From assembly GCA_024256245.1 (NCBI GenBank), contig JAKLZD010000085.1, positions 1-15,183 on the forward strand: a DNA stretch of 15,183 nt. Direction: 5' to 3'. The notes beneath the pieces are model-generated. The model had not been told where the DNA came from. It ran no database searches and saw only the letters and a list, made by a program, of their open reading frames with translations. Positions 7,807 to 13,638 of the stretch are shown piece by piece. The position numbers were made by a program, and so were the translations under genes. Every line of letters begins with the position of its first letter. Positions within the stretch are counted from its first letter, which is position 1. The DNA is from Candidatus Methylarchaceae archaeon HK01M. GTDB taxonomy: Archaea > Thermoproteota > Nitrososphaeria > Nitrososphaerales > JACAEJ01.

Positions 7807-8493
7807 TTATTTAATTATAGTCGAAAATTGATTTCGTTTAGCTAGACGTATTAGATTTAATTTAATTTTATTCTTCATCGAGGTAGGTCTACCGAAGATT
7901 CTTCCTCTACCTTTGACTACCGACCTCATGGCTTCATCAAAGTCTGTATCTTCAACTTCTACAAAGGCATCTCCAACCGTCGGTGGCATATGTGAATCAC
8001 TGCCTGCGGTCTCTGGAAGGCCGAGCATCTTTGCATAAGCCCTTGAATGCTTAAAGTTGAAGTTGAAGAGGAGGACTGAAGCGTTTATAACTTCTATCGC
8101 ATCGATCTTCATCGATCTCTGAGGCTTCTTTCCACGATTTATATCGAAGGGATGGGCCAGGACGCTTATGCCTCCACTCTCATGTATGGCATCTATGGGG
8201 TTTACCCTCAGAAATTCCATGTCAAGAGCATCTCGAATGTCGACTCCCAAGACGTGTCCATAAATGGTTTTAACTTCGATCCCAGGGATGAACTTTATAG
8301 AGTTAAAGACTTCAGGCTTACTGAGGGTAACCTTCTCATGATCTGTGACCACGACCACATCTATCCCCTTGAATCTTGCCCATCTGCTGATTTCAGAAAA
8401 ATCACCAAAGGCATCGTGGGACCATTGTGTATGAACATGGAAATCTATCTTAATTTCTATCACCGACCGAATTAGAAGGATATTCCATCGCAT
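7807..8493 (-). CDS. PHP-domain metal-dependent phosphoesterase
   Basis: A single-domain PHP (polymerase and histidinol phosphatase) protein, predicted to hydrolyse a phosphoester with a two- or three-metal centre. The metal-binding motifs appear in order: DFHVHTQWSHD (H19, H21, D27), VVTDHEK (D51, H52), PGIEVKT (E73), YGHVLGVD (H80), LAHPFD (H114) and AGSDSHMP (D166, H168). Substrates in this family range from nucleotides to RNA ends and cannot be assigned here. It is more conserved in its metal site than the Rpp30 subunit of RNase P, so that identity is unlikely. The listed ATG at 8493 gives 228 residues. A GTG at 8463 would place the first metal motif seven residues from the start, as is usual in the family, and a TATA-like TTTAATAT at 8497-8504 supports the shorter form. 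It is convergent with the FtsZ-like gene. Confidence 0.88.
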   Translation of the reverse strand: MRWNILLIRSVIEIKIDFHVHTQWSHDAFGDFSEISRWARFKGIDVVVVTDHEKVTLSKPEVFNSIKFIPGIEVKTIYGHVLGVDIRDALDMEFLRVNPIDAIHESGGISVLAHPFDINRGKKPQRSMKIDAIEVINASVLLFNFNFKHSRAYAKMLGLPETAGSDSHMPPTVGDAFVEVEDTDFDEAMRSVVKGRGRIFGRPTSMKNKIKLNLIRLAKRNQFSTIIK

Positions 8494-8607
8494 ATCATAT
8501 TAAATCGTAGCCTAGAGAGCATATAGTAGACTAATTAATTTTAACTTGACGGTCTGCCTGCTTATAATCTAGGGTATAATTTACTGATAATGTTTTTATG
8601 GTATCCA

Positions 8608-8616
8608 TTTATATAA
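8608..8616 (+). promoter_or_regulatory. TATA box of the nop5-flpA operon
   Basis: TTTATATAA is centred about 37 bases before the nop5 ATG, predicting a transcript start near 8638 and a leader of about ten bases. GGAG at 8632-8635 would then fall at or before the transcript start, so it is probably not a functional ribosome site. Confidence 0.5.
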
Positions 8617-8648
8617 CGTACCAAATATACCGGAGATAGCAAAATCAG

Positions 8649-9887
8649 ATGAGGGGCATATTATATATATGTGAAGTTGGGGCGATTGTCTTAGACGAGA
8701 ATCTTGAGGTCATTTCTACTTGGAAGTATCCCGATAGCGCTCAAGTCGAAAGTTATGCGCAGTTGAAAAGAGGAGAATTACCCTCAGAACTCCTGGAGGT
8801 TTTATCGAGTTCAAAGATAGAGACACTGATCGTATCAGAGTCGGAATTAGTCGAGGCATTCAGTAAGGCAGGGCTTAAAGTTGAGGAAACTATCGATGAT
8901 CTAATGGATGAACTCATGCCCAAGAAGTTAAGTTTGATGGTAAAAGCGGGCTTAGCCATATCTGAAGATGATGCAAGGGACAAGGTCAGGGATTTCGCAA
9001 TTACTCTCTCTGAAATCAAGTTAAGAGAAATTTCAGCAAAGCGCGATCTCCACATAATAGAGGCGATACAGGCCTTAGATGAAGTGGAGAAGACCCTGAA
9101 CATATTGGCAACAAGGGTAAGAGAGTGGTACGGTTTGCACTTCCCTGAGCTCAGCTCTTTTGTGGACGATCCCAAGACATATGTAAGATTGGTCAGCAAA
9201 TTTGGTAACAGGGAGAATATAAAAAGAGAAGAGCTTGTAAAGTTGGGATTTTCTATAGAGAGAGGTGAATCTATATCAGTCTCAGCCGAGAGTTCTAAGG
9301 GAGGAGAAGTTGGTCAAGATGACTTGATGAGGGTCTCAGCAATAGCTGAGGAAGTCATAAGACTAGATTCTCTCAGGGATAAGCTTTCGAGTTATGTTGA
9401 GAAGAACATGAGTAATATAGCGCCCAACATAACATCTGTAATAGGTGCAAGTATAGGTGCCAGACTGATAGCTAAGGCAGGAGGGTTGAATAAGTTGGCC
9501 ATGCTACCTGCCAGCACGATACAGGTGCTTGGTGCAGAGAAGGCGCTCTTTAGGGCTTTGCGTACTGGTACAAAACCTCCAAAACACGGTATAATCTTTC
9601 AACATAAAGCCATTCATTCAGCCCCAAAATGGCAGAGGGGAAAGATAGCCCGCTCCATAGCAACAAAGATAGCCATCGCGGCAAGGGTAGATGCCTTCAG
9701 AGGTAGTGTAGATATGGAGATCGAGGAAAGACTTCAGACTAGGCTGGAGGAGATCAAAGAGAAATACAGTGAGCCGCCGAAGAGGGTGAAGAAGTTAAAA
9801 GATGTTGTGGAGAAGCATATAGAGCCATCAAAGAAGAAAATGAAGAGGAAAATCAAAAGAAGAGGGAAGAAAGGTGGAAGGAGATAG
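8649..9887 (+). CDS. nop5: Nop5/Nop56-58 box C/D RNP scaffold protein
   Basis: Core scaffold of the archaeal box C/D ribonucleoprotein. It bridges L7Ae bound to the guide RNA and the methyltransferase fibrillarin, positioning the latter for 2'-O-ribose methylation of rRNA and tRNA. Residues 1-115 form the N-terminal fibrillarin-binding domain. A long coiled-coil region spans about 120-255, including RDLHIIEAIQALDEVEK and LDSLRDKLSSYVEKNM. The Nop domain follows with NIAPNITSVIGASIGARLI (257-274), MLPASTIQVLGAEKALFRAL and PKHGIIFQH. The tail (about 375-412) is very lysine/arginine-rich and probably binds RNA non-specifically. Length is normal. Its last 14 bases overlap the start of the fibrillarin gene, giving translational coupling of partners that work in one complex. 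Confidence 0.97.
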   Translation: MRGILYICEVGAIVLDENLEVISTWKYPDSAQVESYAQLKRGELPSELLEVLSSSKIETLIVSESELVEAFSKAGLKVEETIDDLMDELMPKKLSLMVKAGLAISEDDARDKVRDFAITLSEIKLREISAKRDLHIIEAIQALDEVEKTLNILATRVREWYGLHFPELSSFVDDPKTYVRLVSKFGNRENIKREELVKLGFSIERGESISVSAESSKGGEVGQDDLMRVSAIAEEVIRLDSLRDKLSSYVEKNMSNIAPNITSVIGASIGARLIAKAGGLNKLAMLPASTIQVLGAEKALFRALRTGTKPPKHGIIFQHKAIHSAPKWQRGKIARSIATKIAIAARVDAFRGSVDMEIEERLQTRLEEIKEKYSEPPKRVKKLKDVVEKHIEPSKKKMKRKIKRRGKKGGRR

Positions 9888-10551
9888 GCTAAAAGGTGTT
9901 CATCGATTGACGATAGATGGTGAAGAGAGGATAGCCACTGTCAATCTTGCTCCGGAGGTGAAAGTATACGGTGAAAGGCTTATAGTTGAAGAAGGCATCG
10001 AGTATAGACTATGGGACCCCTTTAGGAGTAAACTTGCTGCAGCGATAATAAAAGGGCTCAAGACCCTATCCTTTAAGGAGGGTAGCAGAGTTCTCTATCT
10101 AGGCGCATCGACGGGCACTACAGCGAGCCATATCTCCGATATATTAGGAGTAAGGGGAACGATCTTTTGTGTAGAGATCTCTCCAAGGGTAGCGAGGGAA
10201 CTCATGGAGAGGTGTGTAAAACATCGCAAGAATATGATACCCATAATAGAAGATGCGAGAAAGCATGAGAACTATTACTCTATATTTGGGCATGTAGGTG
10301 TAGTATATTGCGATATCGCCCAGCCAGATCAGACGGATATAGCCATCTCAAATTGTAAGCATTTCCTGAAGAAAGGAGGCAGTCTTCTTTTAGCGGTCAA
10401 GTCAAGGAGCATAGATGTAACGAAAAAGCCTTCTAAAATCTTTAAAGAAGAGGAGAAGAAGTTAGAAGGATCAGGCTTTAAAGTGGAGCAGATCATAGCT
10501 CTGGAGCCCTTCGATAAGGACCATGTGCTCATGTACGCTGTCTTTACATGA
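9874..10551 (+). CDS. flpA: fibrillarin-like rRNA/tRNA 2'-O-methyltransferase
   Basis: Catalytic subunit of the box C/D RNP: it transfers a methyl group from SAM to the 2'-hydroxyl chosen by the guide RNA. The N-terminal small domain includes ATVNLAPEVKVYGERL (about 21-36), characteristic of the family. The methyltransferase fold follows with motif I VLYLGASTGTTASH (73-86), VEISPR (100-105, ribose of SAM), EDAR (126-129) and VVYCDIAQPDQ (143-153). K53, D147, K176 and H217 are positioned to form the catalytic K-D-K-H tetrad. The chosen start is a GTG at 9874, inside the nop5 tail in another frame; it gives a normal 225-residue protein, and the purine-rich nop5 tail provides Shine-Dalgarno-like sequence. 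It shares the operon with nop5. Confidence 0.97.
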   Translation: MEGDRLKGVHRLTIDGEERIATVNLAPEVKVYGERLIVEEGIEYRLWDPFRSKLAAAIIKGLKTLSFKEGSRVLYLGASTGTTASHISDILGVRGTIFCVEISPRVARELMERCVKHRKNMIPIIEDARKHENYYSIFGHVGVVYCDIAQPDQTDIAISNCKHFLKKGGSLLLAVKSRSIDVTKKPSKIFKEEEKKLEGSGFKVEQIIALEPFDKDHVLMYAVFT

Positions 10552-10589
10552 TCAGATGTATCGATAAATAAGGCTATGAGGCGAAGGGA

Positions 10590-10604
10590 GGAGTGCTTTT
10601 TTTC
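10590..10604 (+). terminator. oligo-T terminator of the nop5-flpA operon
   Basis: Seven consecutive Ts (10597-10603) follow a G-rich stretch about 45 bases after the fibrillarin stop. This fits intrinsic archaeal termination at a T-tract. It also lies just beyond the 3' end of the convergent micro-gene at 10622-10729. Confidence 0.5.
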
Positions 10605-10621
10605 GTCTTTATCAACCATCA

Positions 10622-10729
10622 TCAATAGCCTGCAGAATGGGCATTGTGGGCTTCCTTAACATGCTTCATAAAGGCTTCCTTTGTCGGAAAGATAGTACCA
10701 TATTTTTCATATTGGAACTTTTGACTCAT
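10622..10729 (-). CDS. 35-residue C2H2-finger-like micro-protein with both Cys replaced by Tyr
   Basis: A very short gene whose product begins MSQKFQYEKYGTIF and continues PTKEAFMKHVKEAHNAH. Laid on the classical zinc-finger pattern (aromatic-x-C-x2-C-G-x2-F-x5-F-x2-H-x4-H) every landmark fits: F5, then Y7 and Y10 where the cysteines belong, G11, F14, F20 in the hydrophobic core, H23 and H28. Only the two cysteines are changed, both to tyrosine (TAT, one base from TGT). Zinc binding by two histidines alone would be weak unless H31 helps. A TATA-like TTTAAAAG (minus strand, 10753-10760) lies 28 bases before the ATG, so the gene looks transcribed and leaderless. Small single-finger proteins are common in Archaea; role unknown, with nucleic-acid or protein binding a guess. 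Confidence 0.6.
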   Translation of the reverse strand: MSQKFQYEKYGTIFPTKEAFMKHVKEAHNAHSAGY

Positions 10730-10752
10730 AACACAGATATGTATCATCTAAT

Positions 10753-10760
10753 CTTTTAAA
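10753..10760 (-). promoter_or_regulatory. TATA box of the finger-like micro-gene
   Basis: The minus strand reads TTTAAAAG, centred about 28 bases before the ATG at 10729. This gives the micro-gene its own leaderless promoter in the short gap after the TrmB-like gene, and is the main non-coding evidence that it is real. Confidence 0.5.
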
Positions 10761-10794
10761 TTCCCAAGGATTGCGAGCAAAAAGTGAGGGGCGG

Positions 10795-12015
10795 TCATAT
10801 GGAAATCTTTACCAGACCAGGGCAGACTTGGGCGTTCAGTATTCTCCTCTCTGTTAATATACCTATCAGTGTTCCATTCTTGGCGATGGCCAACCTTCTT
10901 ATACGCTTTTTTTGCATGAGTTTTAGTGCATCTGTCAGATCATAATCGTATTCGATGGTTACGATGGGTGAAGTCATTATATCCTCTGCGTATGTTGCTT
11001 CCAGATTTCTTTGAGGCTTAAGAACCCTCTTTAAGATATCACTTTCAGTTATAATTCCTACATATTTTTGACCACTAGTCACGATAACTGCGCCTATATC
11101 ATTTTCCACCATTTTGTCGACAACGATAGAAACGGGGTCTGAAGATAGGACATTAACAGCTGGAGACCTCATGGCACATCTCAATCTCCTTTCGATCATA
11201 GATATTCTCATGTGCCAATCTATCGAATCAACCCATATCTTTTCGAAGAAAGCTGCAAGTGTATTTATAAAGGGTCTACAATCTGTCCATAAACCTGTGT
11301 CCTCTCGACGTGTTATTGACCTATCTTCCTTATGTGTTATGAATAAGATTGCTTCTTCTCCGTCTTTTATTACTATACGAGGGAACAGTTTTACTCCAAA
11401 TTCTACGTGTCTTACTTCCAACATTGGATGTGTCTCTATTGCAGAACGCATTCTTCTAACAGTTGCCATATTCTCTGAAGAAATACTCGTAAGAATTCTA
11501 AACTGGACATTGCGCTTAACAATAGCATCGATTAGACCTACGGTTTCCAAGCGTGAGATACCCAAAGCGGTTGTTATTATCCAGAATTCATTATCTGTCT
11601 CTTCGATCATCTGAGAAATCTTCGAATATATCCTGTCACGTCCTTTAAGGAGCATAAATTTTTCAGAAGAGGTTTCAGGCTTTCTAACTTCGATGGACTT
11701 CCATAGAGATAGAAGTCTATCTTTATCCTTCTCTAAGTATTCTACTTCATCTTTCTTCGATTTAATAAGGAAGTCGAGTGCCCTCTCAAAGGGCAAAGCG
11801 GTAAAACGTTTGGGAAATTCAAGGGTCGACTCTACCAAACCTTTCTTCTGCAACTCCTTTAAAATCTGATATACTTCTGTTCTATGAATGTTCGATGCAA
11901 TCGAAAGATGAGATGCGGTGTAAGACCCTACTTTAGCTAGAAAGAGATAGATCTCTAACTGTCTATCTGTCAACCCAAAATCAATAAGTGCTTTCGATAT
12001 TGGCTCGTGGGTCAA
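10795..12015 (-). CDS. TrmB-family transcriptional regulator with C-terminal CBS pair
   Basis: A 406-residue three-part protein. Residues about 8-75 are a TrmB-type winged helix (GLTDRQLEIYLFLAKVG, then TASHLSIASNIHRTEVYQILKELQKKGLVE), predicted to bind DNA. A helical linker spans about 85-110. Residues about 119-265 match the middle domain of TrmB-like proteins, a phospholipase-D-like fold (DNEFWIITTALG; GVKLFPRIVIKDGEEAILFI) without catalytic HKD motifs, often a ligand or dimer domain. Residues about 282-395 are two CBS repeats (GAVIVTSGQKYVGIITESDIL; RRLAIAKNGTLIGILTERRI), which usually sense adenine nucleotides or SAM. It therefore looks like a nucleotide- or metabolite-responsive regulator, a type frequent in Nitrososphaeria. 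A TATA box at 12041-12048 and an adjacent palindrome suggest autoregulation and control of the divergent methyltransferase gene. Confidence 0.9.
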   Translation of the reverse strand: MTHEPISKALIDFGLTDRQLEIYLFLAKVGSYTASHLSIASNIHRTEVYQILKELQKKGLVESTLEFPKRFTALPFERALDFLIKSKKDEVEYLEKDKDRLLSLWKSIEVRKPETSSEKFMLLKGRDRIYSKISQMIEETDNEFWIITTALGISRLETVGLIDAIVKRNVQFRILTSISSENMATVRRMRSAIETHPMLEVRHVEFGVKLFPRIVIKDGEEAILFITHKEDRSITRREDTGLWTDCRPFINTLAAFFEKIWVDSIDWHMRISMIERRLRCAMRSPAVNVLSSDPVSIVVDKMVENDIGAVIVTSGQKYVGIITESDILKRVLKPQRNLEATYAEDIMTSPIVTIEYDYDLTDALKLMQKKRIRRLAIAKNGTLIGILTERRILNAQVCPGLVKISI

Positions 12016-12040
12016 CTCAAATTAAGGTCATCCTTGCTAA

Positions 12041-12048
12041 AATTTAAA
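12041..12048 (-). promoter_or_regulatory. TATA box of the TrmB-like/CBS regulator gene
   Basis: AATTTAAA on the plus strand (TTTAAATT on the minus strand) is centred about 30 bases before the ATG at 12015. No Shine-Dalgarno motif precedes the ATG. The inverted repeat at 12052-12073 begins three bases upstream, overlapping where TFB would contact the BRE. Confidence 0.5.
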
Positions 12049-12051
12049 GTT

Positions 12052-12073
12052 GTCTGTCACAAATATGACAGAC
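12052..12073. promoter_or_regulatory. perfect 8-bp inverted repeat, probable operator
   Basis: GTCTGTCA and TGACAGAC form a perfect inverted repeat with a six-base AT-rich spacer (CAAATA). The half-site centres are 14 bases apart, compatible with a dimer binding one DNA face. It abuts the TATA/BRE of the regulator gene and lies 37 bases before the methyltransferase start. It is the strongest palindrome I found in an intergenic region. Binding by the TrmB-like protein is inference. Confidence 0.55.
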
Positions 12074-12109
12074 TAAAACAAAAGAATCTTACTGTAGTAT
12101 TGATATTTA

Positions 12110-12853
12110 ATGTACAAGTTTGAGTGGGAGAACCGTTGGGTGGATATTCATAGCAACACTATAATGGATTTTATTGCTGGAGTCCTTTGTCCACAAGTGA
12201 TCTTTGAAAGGGATAAGATCGATGTAATTGCCGATCTTGGTTGTGGGCATAGACCGAAGAGCGATATATTAAATATAATATTGAAGCCTAAATATAGAAT
12301 CCTATTAGATATAGGATTGCCCAAAGAGAAGGATGGAGAAATCATAGGCAACTCCTTGTATGTTAAAGCAGATATGGAAGAATTATTAAAAGAAATGGGT
12401 TATGATCAGAAAAGAAGAATTGCAAAGTTCATTGGTTTAGGAGATGTAAGTCCAGAAAGAATAGAGAGAGAGTTAGAAGAGAAGATCGATATCGCTCTTT
12501 TTAGTGATGTTTTGAATTATGTTGATTACAAATTGGTTTTAGATGGGATACACAGGTATATTGCGAAGGGAGGGAGAGTGATTATTCTTAACAAGCCAAG
12601 AAGGGGTTATGGAGAGTTCTTCTCTGATAAAGGGGTTAAGAGCAATTGGAAATTGATAGATTACCTCGAATCAAAAAGAAGATATTATACAATAGAAAGA
12701 TGTTTGGATGCTAGAAGATCAAGACCAAGTTTTGGACCATGGCGTGAAGTGGAATGGGCAGAATACAAAGATGATAATACATGGATTTTGTTGATATTAA
12801 AAAAAGAGACATCGTTAATAAGAAAAAAAATCCTATCTTCGAATTATAAATAA
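12110..12853 (+). CDS. SAM-dependent methyltransferase-like protein, substrate unknown
   Basis: A 247-residue class I (Rossmann-fold) methyltransferase candidate. Motif I is IADLGCGHRPKSD (40-52), followed by strand 2 with an acidic end, RILLDIGLPK (63-72), a motif-III-like KADMEE (86-91), IALFSDVLNYVDY (128-140) where the active-site edge usually lies, and KGGRVIILNKPR (153-164) as strand 5. The N-terminus, MYKFEWENRWVDIHSNTIMD, is a helical cap that may contact substrate. The DVLNYV segment is not the NPPY of N6-adenine or glutamine methylases, so a small-molecule or RNA target is as likely. Base composition is visibly more AT-rich than the flanking conserved genes. The gene is divergent from the TrmB-like regulator across the palindrome, so joint regulation is plausible. 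Confidence 0.75.
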   Translation: MYKFEWENRWVDIHSNTIMDFIAGVLCPQVIFERDKIDVIADLGCGHRPKSDILNIILKPKYRILLDIGLPKEKDGEIIGNSLYVKADMEELLKEMGYDQKRRIAKFIGLGDVSPERIERELEEKIDIALFSDVLNYVDYKLVLDGIHRYIAKGGRVIILNKPRRGYGEFFSDKGVKSNWKLIDYLESKRRYYTIERCLDARRSRPSFGPWREVEWAEYKDDNTWILLILKKETSLIRKKILSSNYK

Positions 12854-13155
12854 AACATATATTAATTAGCGATAGTTTGAGCATTACATAGTAAGCCTGG
12901 CCTTAAGGTCTCAAAGGAACTCAAAGTGGAGAATCGAGGCTGAAGCAAGGTAAAGGAGCAGCTAGATCATCGATAGTAACCATGACAGCTCTGGCCACTT
13001 CGAAAGGAGAGCCATAGAGCGGTTCCCTGATATAGAGGCTATCGATAGGCTGAAGATCAAAAGCTTAGATTTTCTAGAGTGTCCCCATCCTCATAGAAGG
13101 GAGTGATATCCCAAATATCTGGTTTTATAAAAAAAAAAAGGTTATGTCAAGTCTC
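12854..13155. other. gene-less stretch with a local GC-rich island (about 12890-13106)
   Basis: No confident gene lies here. By hand count about half of the bases in 12891-13050 are G or C, well above the AT-rich flanks and the preceding gene. On the plus strand, 12966-13106 is open for 46 codons (it contains GHFERRAIERFPDIEAIDRL and ends PHPHRRE) without a convincing start. A second frame just upstream (WRIEAEAR) ends in a stop near 12953. Palindromes CCTTAAGG and CTATCGATAG (13039-13048) are present. An A11 tract occupies 13129-13139. The stretch is either a decayed gene read in shifted frames or a structured non-coding RNA; the sequence alone does not decide. Confidence 0.35.
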
Positions 13156-13177
13156 AGATTTAGAAAAATCTATAAAT
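13156..13177 (+). promoter_or_regulatory. TATA box with flanking inverted repeat for the 90-residue gene
   Basis: TATAAAT at 13171-13177 is centred 26 bases before the ATG at 13200, the classical leaderless spacing, and this decides the start. A 6-bp inverted repeat (AGATTT, AAATCT; 13156-13171, four-base spacer) lies directly upstream and touches the TATA box, so it could be an operator; it is short enough to arise by chance. Confidence 0.45.
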
Positions 13178-13199
13178 TGGTCCTTTTTTGGTACATATC

Positions 13200-13472
13200 A
13201 TGCCTACGTTAACCTTTACCGATCGTGAGGTTAAAGTCTTGATAAACCTGCTCAGAAATGGTCTAAGAGAGACCTATCATGACGATGGAGATCCTGAAAG
13301 ACGAAGGAAGAGATTGGTCGATGGAATCTTACCAATGGATATGAAGGAAGAGATTGGAGATATTTTAGGTAAGCTAGAATATACGGAAAAATGGAAATAC
13401 CGAGTTGAAGCGCTGGAATTAAAGTTAGATCGACTTAGGGAGCTGGAACAAAGAATTATTGGGAAAAAGTAA
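13200..13472 (+). CDS. hypothetical protein, 90 residues, charged and helical
   Basis: I do not recognise this protein. It begins MPTLTFTDREVKVLINLLRN, passes through a charged turn (HDDGDPERRRKR, about 27-38) and ends in a heptad-like helix (KYRVEALELKLDRLRELEQR, about 66-85) likely to form a short coiled coil. There is no signal peptide or membrane segment, so it should be cytoplasmic. An in-frame TTG at 13188 would add four residues, but it sits too close to the TATA box at 13171-13177; the ATG at 13200 is 26 bases from it and is preferred. Coding-like codon use and the promoter make it probably real. The N-terminal helices could be a degenerate DNA-binding or dimerisation module, but no motif proves this. 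Confidence 0.62.
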   Translation: MPTLTFTDREVKVLINLLRNGLRETYHDDGDPERRRKRLVDGILPMDMKEEIGDILGKLEYTEKWKYRVEALELKLDRLRELEQRIIGKK

Positions 13473-13638
13473 GTATGTTTATTTCAAGTTATAGCAAAGA
13501 TGTGAAATAAAGATCCTTTAAGACTACCCATCAAGTTATTATATAAATATCCTTAATGAAGATGCCCAAAGCAGGATTTTAATAGGTACTAATCCTCCTA
13601 ATGAACTACAGAATTCTACTTTCCTTTTCTCCAATCCG

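Noticed and set aside
8649..9887. CRISPR or tandem repeats in the lysine-rich end of nop5 and elsewhere
   Set aside because: The A/G-rich repetition only reflects lysine and arginine codons; no regularly spaced direct repeats were found anywhere in the window.
10329..10625. 98-codon minus-strand frame opposite the 3' end of the fibrillarin gene
   Set aside because: It lies almost entirely antisense to the conserved fibrillarin C-terminal half, has no family features, and its composition mirrors the sense gene.
11114..11614. 166-codon plus-strand frame inside the TrmB-like/CBS gene
   Set aside because: It is the complement of a well-supported regulator domain, and no promoter or ribosome site was found for it.
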